A stretch of 64,000 bases of DNA from Hibiscus mutabilis (GCA_019671005.1 CM033745.1:36625834-36689833), one strand, 5' to 3'. Shown: positions 1 to 12,599, counted from the stretch's first letter. Notes: generated from the letters alone by a model not told the origin. Numbers and translations: made by a program.

Positions 1-3000
1 AATGCTTACCAATACATTTTCCCATTTCTATCTGCAAGCTTTCAAGCTTATCTTCCTGTTTCGTTTTGATTTCTTTCAATTTATTTAGCCCAAGGTATCG
101 AATTAAGAGATTCTATGTACACGAGTCATCCCCCCATACCCAACCTTTCTTGAGTATGTATATTATTTGCACTCTACCGGAGTGCTTAGCACCGAAGTGC
201 TTCTGTATACTTATCAGAGTATACAATATATCCCTCATTGAGTTTTTATGAAATTACACCGAAGTGTTTAGCACCCGTAGTAAGTCCGTATACTCAAACC
301 ATGCATGAGTATACTCCTCAATGAGTATTTATAATATTTGCACTTTACCTGAAGTGCTTAGAATATTTATATAGCTGTTTATGACCCTATGGATATCCAA
401 CTATACCATCGAACCTCTATATCATACATTGGCCTTTATTTCATCATTTAAGTCATCAATGACAACATATATCAATATATATCAACATTTAACAGTTCAT
501 AGCCGAAATAATATTCATATTATACCATCATCAATAACTAGTGATCAATGCATTTATTTTCAAACTTTGACATATTTAAAATATATCAAATATATGATCA
601 ATGTTATGTATGCATTGCACTCACCTGGGCCATTTATTAGTATGCCTCACTAAGTCCTCTTTGATCCTTTCCTTCATTGTACCTCGAACCTCCCTTGATT
701 CGAACTTAACTTCATAATTCAAATAAGTAAAATATTTGTTAGATCCCAATCTAACAATATCTTAGACATATTGTCCAAAATAATCATTCGAATACAAAAT
801 CTCCAAACGGTTTCCTTTCTTACTTGTATTGTTCAAAAATGCATTATGGTCCTTAGTAACCACTTTGAACTTCCATTAACCCCTTTCAAGCTTACTAATC
901 AACCTTATATACAAAGTGTATCAATTCTCATTTTCTGGCTGTTTGCAGTACCTTCGAAGAAATATTTCTATAAAATAATCTATAACTCGGAATTCGACTC
1001 TGTTTGTTCTGAAAGAAACTAGATTCGATAAGATTTTCAACCATATAAATTAATAGCCCAAATTCAACTTGTACGATTTATGGAGAATTTTCAAAGCCAG
1101 TTACAGTGCTGAAATTCGGAACAGACTGGTGTTCTGTTTTCTGACCTTTCGCCACTTAAAAATTCATATCTTTTGACTTGGAAATCAAAATCAGATTTCG
1201 TTTGTTGGACACGAAACTAGACAAACAAATATTTACATCGGTATAAAATTCACCATCTAACCATTTTTTTAGAATTTATGGTGAATTTTCAAATTTACTG
1301 CCATAAACCAGTTTTTCTACACAGCTTCCATAAACAATTTCAACTTTTATACTAACTTCTCCTTACTTTTATACTTTTCAATTTAGTCCAATCACTAGCT
1401 TTAAACCACCAACTCATCACATTCTTCACCAAATAATTATTCACAATAATTCTCCTTAATTTTCCTTCTTTACCGTAATAGTCACTAAAATGCAAAGATA
1501 AGGATTCAAGCTTCTTAACTTTGCAATTTGGTCCTCAATTCAACATTACTACCTTAATTCCATTATTACAACTAAAAATCAGATTTAACCCCCATACAAA
1601 ACTTCAATTTCGATTTAGTCACTTAACTTTGACAAATTATCAAAATGGTAACTAATTCAATTCAACATAAATTTGGCATTCTAACTTCATTTTCTTATCT
1701 ATAACATCATTAATAACACAAATACAATCCAAATTCTAAAAATTCAGATTTGGTCCTTCAACTTTTCAGGTTGCCGAAATGGTCCTTACACAATTTAACT
1801 TAGGGTTTTGCTTCCAAACAACAATTCAAGCTTACTAGATCATTATTTCAACATCACAAACCCTAAATTAAACTTGAATCCAATTACCCTAATCATCTTC
1901 ATAAAAATCAAAATATGTAAAACTTAAATCCCAACTCAATATCATGATTTAACATTATACTAGCTTGATTTCAACTTAAATTCAATCATGGAATGATAAA
2001 ATCTCAAAAGCCCCAATTTGATCCATAAACCCTAATTTCTTTCTCATGTAAATTCTCATCAATCGAGCATGGATTCCATGAATTATTGATATCAAAAGTT
2101 AGAGCTTGAAGAGTAGAACACAACTTTTTAGTTGAAGAGATTACCTGAAAATCGAGTTTCGGAGCTTGAATCGAGCTTGGAAAATTTTTTCTCTTTCTTT
2201 CCCTAGCCCTCACGTTTGTTGCTGGAAAAGATGAACAAAATCTTCATCTTTTCACCATTATTTTACACATTATCTATTAAATGAATATTAAATTCATTTA
2301 ATAGTGAAATTATAATTTTGCCCTTTTTATCCAATGGTTGAGATTGATTTTATCATCAATCAAGGGCCAAGATTTAATCTTCCATTTTCTCTTTCAAAAA
2401 TTGCCCTTATAACTTTTTAAATATTTCAAAATCACCATTGGGGCCAAATGACCAATTTACCCTCCAACTTGTCTTTATTTACTAGTTTGTTTCCAAATTG
2501 CCATTCCATTAAAATCTAACTAAATCTAGTTAGAATTCAACCAACCATAATAAAATATTCATAAAATAACATTTTATGACTTTTCCATAGCTTTTGGATT
2601 AGTCTCCAAAATTTCCATTCGATCCAATATACCGATAAATAATCCTTTACTTAGAAATAAACTATAGGATTCATCTTGAATCGAACCTTTCTCTATCATA
2701 TGGAAAATTTTCAAAATTTTCCAGTTCGGTCCGGGAATCCGAATTCCACTTAAACTTTAACTGTGATTTTCCCAATAATCGAAGTATTAGATCGAACCAA
2801 TAATTTTGCATTCGATTCACACCCTTAGGTGATCTTTTTATTTATGAAATAAAAACCCTTAACTTTTGGGAAATTACAACTTTAGTCCCTAAACTTTTCC
2901 AAAGTTTATACTTTAGCCATAAAATTTTCAAAATTTACATTTTGGTCACTACCTTTTTAAACTTCAATTCCCATTCCAATTTTCCTTGGAATTCAACCAA

Positions 3001-3196
3001 ACTTTAAGAATACCTTATTCAATTCACTATCTATCACATAAGACCTTTAAACATTAGAAATTTCCTTTCCAAAACCCATAATTAAAGAAATCCTAACTTT
3101 CGCATTTTTGTCATTCTAGTCACTAAGTTAGTTTTTAAGCTATTATCTTAGTGCTAAATGACCCTTAATCAACTTAGTAAATTTTGGGGTATTACA
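1..3196 (-). mobile_element. Z: minus-strand Tekay/Del-type gypsy LTR, cut by window edge
   Basis: Read on the minus strand, the sequence begins at 3196 with TGTAATACCCCAAAATTTAC, the usual start of Tekay/Del-type gypsy LTRs in dicots. No polypurine tract precedes it, so this is the outer edge of an element (5' LTR) or a solo LTR; its other end lies beyond base 1. It holds no convincing coding sequence. Between 150 and 370 a short motif (CTTCGGTGCTAAGCACTT on the minus strand) recurs three or four times in degenerate form, mixed with GAGTATAC-like words. It interrupts the Tat element A, whose internal sequence starts at 3197. Family assignment rests on LTR ends and composition only. Confidence 0.6.
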
Positions 3197-3388
3197 CAAA
3201 TACAATGGAGATGATTGTTTGACTGGGTTAAACGAGCAAAGTAAAAAGAAAATATAAACCAACATGCATTCGTGTTGTAGACATCCTTAGGTGCATATCA
3301 TCATAATTGCGCCAGTCGTTAAATTTTGACAGGTATACAAGAGCTTTACAATGAAAGAAAGAAGTCAGTTATCCATTCAAGAGTAAAT

Positions 3389-3567
3389 AGAATGGAATCC
3401 GTCTATCCGTTCAGACGTAAGGAGAATGGAACATGCTTATCCATTCAAGCATAAGAAGAATGGAACCTGCTTATCCGTTTAGGTGTAAGGAGAATGGAAC
3501 CCGTCTATCCATTCAGGCGTAAGGAGAATGGAACCCGCCTATTTGTTTGGGCATAAGGAGAATGGCA
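3389..3567 (+). repeat. 34-bp tandem repeat before the 3' LTR of A
   Basis: About five degenerate copies of a 34-base unit built around GGCGTAAGGAGAATGGAACC and a CTATCCATT-like part follow one another. Spacing between successive AATGGAAC words is about 34 bases. The position, in the 3' untranslated region just upstream of the polypurine tract, is where Tat-lineage elements are known to carry fast-changing tandem arrays. Regular spacing superficially recalls a CRISPR array, but there are no unique spacers. Confidence 0.8.
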
Positions 3568-3640
3568 CCGCCAAGCGAATTGGCGATCGACAAAAATTAG
3601 GGCCTTTCGTTCTTTGAGCCATCCCTGTTTTACAGGAATA

Positions 3641-3656
3641 AGCAAAGAGGGACAGC
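3641..3656 (+). promoter_or_regulatory. Polypurine tract of A
   Basis: The tract AGCAAAGAGGGACAGC immediately precedes the LTR start TGTTGTCGCC. It is nearly identical to the tracts of B (CAAAGAGGGGCAGC) and C (CAAATGGGGCAGC on the minus strand). It would prime plus-strand DNA synthesis. Confidence 0.7.
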
Positions 3657-6060
3657 TGTTGTCGCCTAATTTTCACCATCCTTTATTTATTTGATTTATT
3701 TATTCGTTTTATTTTACTCTTGTATACATATATAAATAGCCATATAAAAACCCAAAAGGAAAATAAAAGAGGTCCATTTTAAATTTTAAGAGTTCATTTT
3801 TAATAAGGACCCATAATAACCCATTTGGCCCAAAAAATAAAACCTAACTAACTCAATTTCCAATCTCTTGTGTAGCTTAATCTGGACTGTCGAATCTAGG
3901 TTTGGGCTCTAACGGTCCAAAATAGACTAGATGAAGAGAGGGGTAACCCCCACTCGCACCGCCACGTGCCTGGCACGTGCAACACACGTGTGTAGGGTTT
4001 CCCTTATCCAATGAAGGCTGATCAGCCTGCCTCCAGGCCGCGTTCGCACCTGCAACCGCGGCGCTCGATTATCCAAGGCCGTAGAGGAGCACCAGTAACC
4101 ACCCCGCCTTGTCATACCACGTCTTCGTCATTTCTGCACCCCGAGCTCCAAGAGACGCAACGACACGATCTTCTCGGTTGCGCCCGGCGTCAACGGCCAT
4201 GACATCGCACCACCACGTCTTATCAGCGTCTCTTCATCTCCACGCCATATTGAGTCATCGTCCTTCCTTGAGCACGCAAAGCTCGGCCCTTCGCATGGCA
4301 CGACGTTGCGCCATTGCGCAGCTCCTCCGTGCCACAACCGCAACACTGACAACGAGGCCTGACTCTGACAGGCCGCCTATGACCACGCTATGCCGCTGTC
4401 GCCGTTCTTTCCCTTGGTCAAAACCCTAAGAAGAAAAAGGGGAAAGTTAGGGTTAGGGTTTCTTTTAGTTTGAATATGGCAAGAACCAGATTTGATTCGA
4501 ATCAAAATTCAAATCGAATTTTCTCCAAATCATATCTGAATTTGCATTGAATGAAAATGGGAAAGAATCAGCCCAAAGTTAACTAATATTCGAATCAAAT
4601 CTGCCCCAAATCGTATCTAAATTTGCATTAAATGGAAAGAGGGAAAATCACCCAAAAAATAGGATTTTTATTCTGAATTTCTAAATTTTTAGGTCAAAAA
4701 ATACCTATATAAAGGGGTTGAAGCCTTTGTAATTCACACAATTCACTGGAGAAAAACACAGTCGATTTTAGAGAGTTTGAGAGTTTTCTTTTGAGAGAAT
4801 TCTACACAGTTTATGCTCGAGCTCTTGTACTTGGATTCGAATTTGGAATAAAAGTTTGAAGCATCTTTCGAGGTCTTCATTTACTTTTGTATATGTTCTT
4901 CTTGTTTAAGTGCATGTACAATAAGATTTTTTTTACTTTGTTTTTTTCATGTTTTTTTAAAAAAGGGTGGATGTTTGATCTATTTGCTTTAAAAACAAAT
5001 TTGAAAAGAGTTCTCTAATTGAGTTATTTACATTCAATTCACCATCTCCATTGATCCTTTAATTCTGAAGATTTTAATTATTTCTTTAAATTTAGTCTCG
5101 ACTTTTTGTTAAATTTGTTTTAATGGAATTTAACTTTTTTAATTTTTTAATCCTTTTCAAAATTAAAATGTGTACATATGTGTTTTTAAGAAACTACCTA
5201 ACTTGATTAACAAATCGTGTTGAACCATTTTAGGGAAGGATACACATGCCTTTAAAAAAGATTTTCTTTGTTCATTTTTTTCTAATTTATTTTAAAGTAT
5301 TTGTGTTTATTTAAATCTTGTAAATATGATTGTTTAATTTTAGTCTTTTTTAAGCTAGATCCTTTCCTAAAAACCCAAGTATTAAAGATTGTCTTTAATT
5401 AAATTACTAGGTTAAATAAAGCCCTTAGGGTTAGGTATTAAATTACCTTGGTTAGAGCCTTTAAAATTAAAAAATAAGAAAACTCCTCTTCACATTTAAA
5501 GTTCATAAAATACACTTAATCATATTTTAACCCTAATAGCTAAAATTTACTTAGACAATATTTTAAGTTAATAATCACTAACTTAGGATAATTAAAAGTC
5601 TCAACTCACTAATTCTTTCCTTGCTTGTCTGATAAAAAGTGGAACTTAATTAATGTGGTGTCCTATTGGAGGAAAGTGACGGGTTAGCGCCAGAAATGTT
5701 GATGGTGATTGCAGTTCACTTTTTGGATATTAGGGCCGTTAAAATGAGATCATATTCATAAACGGACAATGAGTTGAATTCTATACGAACTTACAAATTC
5801 TGACATTAAAATGTTTTGTAATAGGCTAGGTACCAATTTTTGGACGCTATTGGGGTGCTAATCCTTCCCCACGCGTAACCGACTCCGAACTCATTTTGCT
5901 CTTTCGTAGACCAAAATGTTGTTTTAATAAAATAAAATGATTTTATTAAAATGACTCATTTTTAGGTGATCCAATCACAACGTTTTTTAAAAGATTGGTG
6001 GTGACTTCGTATTTGTTTTTGTTTTCAAAATGTTGAGCTCTCTAGAAAAGGGTTGTGACC
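3657..6060 (+). mobile_element. A: 3' LTR of the Tat element
   Basis: The LTR starts TGTTGTCGCCTAATTTTCAC and runs to about 6060, where H-type LTR sequence begins. It contains a GC-rich stretch (3930-4430), a TATA box at 4705, an AATAAA at 4847, and a U5 block with GGGGTGCTAATCCTTCCCCA (5853) and GATTGGTGGTGACTTC (5992), both shared with the other Tat LTRs here. The right end is not sharp; the TG...CA terminus seems to have decayed to GGTTGTGAC. Length is about 2.4 kb. Open frames in the GC-rich part overlap on both strands and look like chance. Confidence 0.65.
4705..4715 (+). promoter_or_regulatory. TATA box in LTR of A
   Basis: CTATATAAAGG sits about 1.05 kb into the LTR and about 140 bases before an AATAAA signal (4847-4852), the expected U3/R layout. 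It is inferred to be the element's own promoter. Confidence 0.5.
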
Positions 6061-6768
6061 GTAAGAAACACACCACAAGTTGCAATAACTCTAACGTCGA
6101 GAAGAACGCCTCTCGTGTTCGGATCTAGCTGAATCGGAACCTATGATATAAAACTCTACATCAAAATCTAACACTATGCCACCAAAATAAACATCACAAA
6201 CACTAATGCAAATACTACTCACGGTCGTAACATGCAGGGACAACTCGAACAGGTGAATGAGGTGGTAGTTCGCCAGACTCACGGTTGGGTGAGTAATGAT
6301 CACCTTAATCACAATCACAACCATAATCTTAATCATAATCCAATAATAAATTTTCAATGATCAACAAGTCGATTACAGGTTAGGTTCGGTGCTCTCAATT
6401 TTTAGAAGGTTCCAACGGTTAGGGGTGCGAATGTTAATCGAGTACATTGGTGGTTCATTGTTTGGGGGTCTAACCGAGCAGTTTTTTTTAAGGGAAACAA
6501 AATATATTAATGTTGCAATGAATTAACTTACTAACAATTTGATTTGATAACAAAGAAACATATTATATATATTCTACTGTAAAATAATGCTATGAACAAT
6601 TGCTTTATCATGAAAATAGTGATCAACTAACCTTACGAAGGATTGGAAATCAATTGTAGCCAAGCAACTCATCTGATTTAGCTATGGTGAATATGGATAT
6701 TCAGTTCAGGTAGGTTGTGCGATTGATTCTGATGGGGATTCAGGTGAAGCAAACGAATGAGAGAGTTT
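6061..6768 (-). mobile_element. H: 3' LTR, piece 1 of 3
   Basis: This stretch matches 54069-54765 over its whole length (for example AACTCTACATCAAAATCTAA and GGTTCGGTGCTCTCAATTTT appear in both). It is the distal part of the minus-strand LTR of H. It is cut on the right by Athila element E, leaving AGTTT at 6764-6768. On the left it meets the LTR of A, and about 575 bases present in the 5' LTR copy are absent, so the far end lies outside the window or is lost. Confidence 0.75.
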
Positions 6769-8122
6769 TGTCGAGTTTGCTAACGCTTGGCAACAGATAG
6801 AATATTTAGTGTGAAAGTGCAAAAGAATAGTGACAAGGTGAGTCTTATACGTGCAAGTATACAAGGTTAGCTTGTAATACATTAGTAAGCTAATTATCGA
6901 ATCCATAGGGATTGACCGAGAACTTATTCGCTCAATGTTTACTTGTTTGAAAAAATTAAAAGTGTTTGAAATGTTTTGGGGTTTAGATTAAAAATATGGC
7001 AAAAATAATGTAGTGAAAATGAAAGCAGTCTGGCAATGAAGTGTTTAATTGAATGATGAGCGTTGGTAAGGGATGCCTGGATTTCACGCTACTTATGCCA
7101 GCCTTTAATAATGTCTTGCCTTGGTTTATTGCCTATCAGATTAAAGATAGTATTGCCTCTGTCAACGACAATACCCTAAGTGTCAATCTTTACTCATAAG
7201 GGGTAGACTCACTACAGAAGTAAGTTCATCTATGTGAAAATCTTCTATCGAAGCTTCTTACCTTAGTATCTGGGAACTAATCGTTGCCCTTAAGTCTGTT
7301 AAGATATTAAGGTGCAATAAGAACACAATGTCAACTATCGTATGGCAATAGATTTAGAAAAATCATGTACTAGCCGATAGAAAATAATGCCAAGGCATTC
7401 TGATTATTAAAAACCAAATATAAAATAAGCGTTAATCGTAAACATCCCCCAACCAATTTTAAAAGCTTAGTTTATGGTTGGGGGTTCATTCAAAAAACAT
7501 CACCATTTCTCATCATCATTTCGAAAATAAAAACAAATAATACTAGGAGAATATGAAGAAGGAGATGTGTCGATGCAACCCTTCGAATGCTCTAGAGCTC
7601 TTGGTCTTAGCTGGTCGAACCACGTCACCTCTAGGTTCACCACGATGTAGCCTCTCTTCAATATGATCTCCTCAAGTGGTTGCTTGATCTCTTTTAAATA
7701 GGCTTGCATGGAAACCCTAGGATAAGCTTTTGAGTTTGAATTTTGAATGTGCAAGGGATAAGACGCGTGATCATCTTATCCATATTTGAATCCTAGGGTT
7801 GACATATACAAGGTCCAACAGCTACTTTAACTGAGCATCGAACTTTAATCCTTTGCCAGCCGAGCTCGGCATTGTTTAGCCCGTCTATACCAATTGCTAC
7901 TCGACAATTCTCTTCTTCTTTTTCTGCGTTCTTTGCCATGTCTGCCTACTTGTGTCTTGCATCAAAACCAGCAAAATAAACCTTCACACTGGGAATGGAA
8001 TAGCACCTTAATTCCTTATGCAAATGCAAGATTTTAACATTTAAATGCAACTAAATGTACTTAAAGGCAAGCAAAGGAATTGTGAAATAAGCATAAAAAA
8101 TAGTACTTTTGAGGAGTTAACA
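6769..8122 (-). mobile_element. E: 3' LTR
   Basis: On the minus strand it runs from TGTTAACTCCTCAAAAGTAC to CCAAGCGTTAGCA...CGACA (1354 bp), with TG...CA ends. A TATA-like CTATTTAAAAG lies at about 7690-7702 on the minus strand, with counterparts in the two other copies of this LTR (about 17730 and 19197). Relative to both other copies it lacks about 63 bases after position 7174; the lost segment is bounded by TAAGT. Confidence 0.85.
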
Positions 8123-8136
8123 CCCCCATAAACCTA
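8123..8136 (-). promoter_or_regulatory. Polypurine tract of E
   Basis: The minus strand reads AGGTTTATGGGGG directly before the LTR start TGTTAAC. It follows a TTGAGGATAAGCAATGAGC block that resembles the conserved sequence before the 3' LTR in Athila elements. A second similar block lies at 9083-9124. Confidence 0.65.
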
Positions 8137-9949
8137 GCTCATTGCTTATCCTCAAGTAATGCAACTAAAAATATAAAAATAAAAAAAAACAAGAAAGTGC
8201 CTTAGCAAAAATTATCATGATCCCCAACACCTGCCAGCTAGCAAATTATGATCCTAGGTCTATCCTCGGATATGCAGTATATCAAATGCCAAGTAGATAA
8301 GAAAATTCAAGTGCAACAATATAGCTGCAGTCTAAGGTCATCAAGTGTGCATGCATTGCGGGCAATATGCATCAAATTTACTCAACTCCCTTAGTCAACT
8401 TCTACCCAAACTCAAAATTTATTGTCATCATTTTTTTATTTGCCAAGGGTGTTTTAATGCTGGCATTAAATTAGGGTTGCGTCATTCACTTTTGGTGTGA
8501 GACATAAGAGGGAGCAAAACACGAATACCCACGTTAATCCATATTACATCACTAATCTAACCCATTACACTCATACCCTAAAGTTATATTAGCTTGAAAA
8601 CTAAGAGGGAGCAAACCACGAAGAGCCAAGTTAATTATTTTCTCTAAGGCAGAGGAATGTTCTAAAATATTTCAGCCTTTGTCAAAATATTGTTGCCTTA
8701 TTCTTTCTTTCTACCCTGGCATTGTTTTTTTACAATTATTCCTAGTTCAATTTCAAGATAACCTAAGTTTGTTTTGCAGACTAGATGCATACCTCGTGTA
8801 GAGTGAAACTAAAGTTCCTTAAACTAGAGTTCAATTACCAAGCTACTTGGCACTACTAACATGTTGGCATACAAGTTCTAAAATTCCAGTTTCTTCATCG
8901 TACTGACAATCTAGAACAAATTTAACTAAGTTAGCAGATTGTTGACAAAATTTCCAATCTTAACCGATGCAACAAAAAAATTAATGGTTTGGTATGCATG
9001 GCTAATCCTAATCTACATGGCAACAGAATGCAAACAAAAATATAAATGTGAATGCATGGCATGACAACAAATGTGAGGCTACACACGCCCCCAAACCAAA
9101 GGTGTGCATTGTCCTCAATGCATGTAGACATATATAAACAAATGAAAGAAATGAAAAATGCATGAACAATATGAATAAAAATGAATGCAAGGAGTTTTAA
9201 GGGAAGTGAACTCCCCTTTAGAGGTTTCTTGGCGTGCAAACGCAGGTCTTTCTCTTGACAAAGCTCCCACGATCAGGAGCCATGCGTTTCCTTCCTTTTA
9301 TGTTGGGCTTAATGCAGTAGTGGAAGCTCCAATGTCACGGAGAACTTCCTTGACTAGCTCTAAGGAGGTAAGAGCATCGGTGGTAGCGAATAAGGTAGGT
9401 TCGGTAGGTGTGGCAACAGATTTGGCTTGGCTTTGGATTCCTTCTTCTTCGAATTATGGTGGCGTATCTGTTCTGGCAGATTCAACTTATACCGTCGAGA
9501 CTAGAACTGTGGCATCAGATTGGGTCGAAGTATGGACAGAGTATGGACTGGCTGGCATATTATCTCTGGCAAGGAGGTTAGCAGGGAACTCAGGGAATGC
9601 TGGTAGTGTGTGGATAGACATGTTCTTCATGGCATGGTCCCTAGCATAAACATAATGCCAAAGCATCGAGTTCTGCTCCACGGTTTTCTTCAACTTCTGG
9701 AGGATAATTTACAGGCCTTAGTATATCTGGGAAAACATTACAACTGAACCAGCTGGCATAGAAGTCACAAGCTCTACCTTGGGCACATTGGTCTTTGGCA
9801 CAGACTCATCAGCCTTTCCCTTGCCTTTCTCCTTGGCAATGAGTTGCCTCTATAGGGTAGGAGTTATCGTCCTTCCCTTGGTTTCTTGGGCTTTATCTGA
9901 ATCAAGCTTTAGCACACTATGCTGCATGTAAATATTAGAAATCAATAAG
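8137..9949 (-). other. E: 3' region without a supported gene
   Basis: This 1.8-kb part of E follows the extra ORF. Short open frames occur on both strands, but none has a recognisable domain or continuous coding signal. A second PPT-like block (GGTTTGGGGGCGTG on the minus strand) lies near 9085-9100. The C-terminal part of the extra ORF may be here in frameshifted form; I could not trace it. Confidence 0.4.
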
Positions 9950-10610
9950 GGAAAAATAGACTCCTATCACCCTTACCATCGCACTTATAAGTTTCATAAA
10001 TAATGATACGATTGATGTTGATCTTGTGGCCCATGATGATTGAATGCAACAATGCCAGTCTTTCCTCCGAGATAGTTTTGTTATGGGTTATCGACATCAT
10101 GTTTGCCTTTAAAAAATGGTTCTACCCCTTCTATTGTGGCTTCAATGCTAGCCGCTTCACCATCCTATGGCCCTTCGACTACACAGTCCACCTAGTGTCG
10201 AGCTCACACAAGTCCTTCAACAATAACTTTCTCTTGGCATCGTCCAAAGAATCCACAAATTTAGAGTTCTTCTCATATGCACCATCCAATTTAAATATCC
10301 CATTAATATAACCTTCATCAAATTGTACACACTTATCTCGCACCATCAAGAAAGGTGAGTCTTTGGTTGTGAGATGAGCATAAAACTCCCAGACAATGCT
10401 AGCATAGACGTCCCCCTTTTGTTGGCAAAACAACTCACATTCGTGCTATTTCACCACCGTCATGAACTCCGGTGAATAACCCAAGTTGGGTTCATTCTTG
10501 AAATTGAATTTCTTCTTATAGTAAAACGTCCTTGAGGTGAAGTTCTCCTCACATTTATTGCGAATTTCCTCGTTGAAAAAGATCTTGACAGGTGTCGATG
10601 AGGAGGTCAT
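9950..10610 (-). pseudogene. E: Athila extra ORF (env-like / plant transposon protein), broken
   Basis: Read from an ATG at 10610 (MTSSSTPVKIFFNEEIRN), one frame stays alignable for about 220 codons. It is broken by stops after EFMTVVK, after DTRWTV, twice around LALKPQ, and finally after SLFFPY near 9950. The features IVWEFYAHL, VRDKCVQF and the later ERLALLHSIIMGHKININ fit the family of plant proteins encoded after integrase in Athila elements (often called env-like or putative plant transposon protein). Function of that protein is not established. It lies about 700 bases downstream of integrase, as expected. Family call is from recalled pattern, not a search. Confidence 0.55.
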
Positions 10611-11313
10611 GGGAATATGTTTGGGACTTGAGTGATTCTCGAAAGAAGAAGAAGAAGTGATTCTTGGTGTTCTTGCTTGATAAAGAAAATAGAGAGAAAA
10701 GTGAATAGTCTTTATCCTTTGATCGGTTATGTTTTAAGTAGATGGATGGGTGAAAGGTTGAGTGTTTAAGTGGAGTGACTAATGTGGTCGGTTGGGTTAA
10801 TGATGGGATTTTACGTGTTTGGGGAAAATAAAAAGGATGATGTGATAAGGGTTTAAGAGATAAGATGAAGTGGGAAAAAAGGTGATAAAGTGATTAGGTT
10901 TTAATTTTAATTTCAACTTATCACTTTGGGCGGCTAGGGTAAATTTCAAAGCAAATATTTTCACTCTCTCTTGGGCCGAGCTTTATCAGGCCTTGGGTGG
11001 CTAGTGTAAATACTTTCCTATAGTTTATTTTAATCTCCCCATGCCAAGCTCTTGCCTTGGCATTTTGCCTGGCACACAAATCCTGCACTTACTCAAAGAA
11101 AAACCTTTCAACATAGTAAAGGAAAAATCAAAATTAAAAGAAAAAAATAAATGAAAATACTAAAAAAGAAAAACATTTAACCTACAATATACAAAAATTA
11201 AACCATGATGATGATGTTCACAGAACCTCTGCCAGGAGGACAACCTCATTGGCATCCTTTTGAGTACCTTCCAAATAGTGTTTCAATCATTGGTTGTTTA
11301 CTTTGAAAATTGA
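10611..11313 (-). other. E: spacer between integrase and extra ORF
   Basis: AT-rich sequence with no coding frame that I can support. It is the normal non-coding gap between integrase and the extra ORF in Athila-type elements. Confidence 0.4.
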
Positions 11314-12590
11314 TCATGTCTTCGAATCCTTGATATCTACTGGTCCATGAGCATATTTCTTCACAACTTCAAAGGGTCCCGACCATCTAGACTTGAGTTT
11401 TCCTAGAAACAACTTTAGCCTTGAGTTAAATAAAAAAATATGTTGACATACATCAAATTGCCGTGGCATGATCCTATTCTCATGCCATAGATTTTTCCTT
11501 TCCTTATAAAGTCTGGCATTCTCGTAAGCATGTATTTTGAATTCCTCTAACTCATTCATGTCCAATAAGCATTTTGTACCAGCAGTTTCCTACTCCATAT
11601 TGAGCTTTCCAATTCCACTAGAAAGTGGCATGCCTTCCCAAACACGAGCCTCTAGGGAGAAGTTCCCAAATGAGTCTTAAAGGTTGTTCTGTAAGCCTAC
11701 AAGGAATCCTCTAGTCTCAAGGACCAGTCCTTCCTCGATGTATTCAGTGTCTTTTCTAGAATGTTCTTGATCTATTTATTTGAAATCTCCGCTTGGTCAT
11801 TTGTCTAGGGATGGTAAGTTGTGGCAATGCATTCTTGGATTTTGTACCTACACAAAGCTCTAGAGATTAATTACACTTAAAATGTGTACCTTCATCATGA
11901 ATGATGGCTCTGGGGCACCAAATCTCGTGATGATGTTCATATACAGGAACTTGTTAACGTCCTTGGCATCACTTGTTGGTAGTGCAACGACTGCAACCCA
12001 CATGGAAACATAATCAACGGCCAAAAGAAATTAAAGATTGCCAAATGATAGGGGAAAGGACCCATGAAGTATATTCCCTATACGTCAAATAGCACCACTA
12101 GCATAATATTCTAGAGTGGCAATTAATGTCTACTCGAGATGTTACTTGTCTGCTGACATCGGTCACATGCCCTAGCAAAGTAATAAGTGTCTTTAAACAG
12201 CGTGGGTCTAAAGAAACTTGAATGCAACACTTTGGCTACGGTCTTTATTCCAGTAAATTGGCCTCCATATGGCGTTGCATGGCACAATTCCAAATAATGT
12301 GTCGTTCATCCTTTGGCACACATCGGCGGTTCCCTTTGTCGACACATTGTTTAAACAGAATGGGCTCATACCAATAGTACTACCGCACATCTCACAAAAA
12401 ATGTTTCCTACCATTGCTTGCCAGATCTGGTGGCATGATATTACTTACCAGGTAATTGACTATGTCAGCATACCATGGTATGGAATCGACTGCAAGTAGG
12501 TATTCATCAGGGAATTCATCTCTAATGGCAGGGACTCTACCTTCCTCAAGATGATGTTCTAATCATGACAAAATGGTCACCTACCAATTT
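11314..12590 (-). pseudogene. E: integrase, broken by stops
   Basis: Minus-strand remains of the integrase that would insert element cDNA into the genome. In order I see the zinc-binding end region (AKGMNDTLFG shape decayed, then CHATPYGG and ACDRCQQTSN), a core with ATTYHP and QAEISN around the catalytic Glu, and a C-terminal part from 11565 to 11314 (MNELEEFKIHAYENARLYKE, SRWSGPFEVVKKYAHGPVDI), typical of the Athila integrase end. Many in-frame stops and some frameshifts occur. It directly follows RNase H, the gypsy order. Confidence 0.7.
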
Positions 12591-12599
12591 TTCACTCTC

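Larger units (their letters stand above)
3197..3656 (+). mobile_element. A: 3' internal end of a plus-strand Tat gypsy element
   Basis: This stub has no coding sequence. It holds a tandem array and ends in a purine-rich tract directly before the LTR that starts at 3657. The arrangement (tandem repeats, then CAAAGAGGGACAGC, then TG) matches the 3' ends of elements B and C in this window, which places A in the Tat lineage. The rest of A lies left of the inserted LTR Z, outside the window. Confidence 0.65.

Noticed and set aside
3389..3567. CRISPR-like array
   Set aside because: Regular 34-base spacing, but the units are degenerate end-to-end repeats with no unique spacers, in a plant retroelement 3' UTR.
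4011..4429. Overlapping open frames on both strands in GC-rich DNA
   Set aside because: They lie inside the LTR of A, overlap in several frames and have no domain; explained by GC content.
8931..9239. Hydrophobic minus-strand frame that could be an Env transmembrane segment
   Set aside because: It runs across the conserved non-coding TTGAGGACAATG / GGGGG block of Athila 3' ends, so it is unlikely to be translated; worth re-examining only if relatives keep it open.
9185..9649. 154-residue plus-strand frame
   Set aside because: Antisense to the 3' part of E; no domain, ordinary composition, most likely chance.
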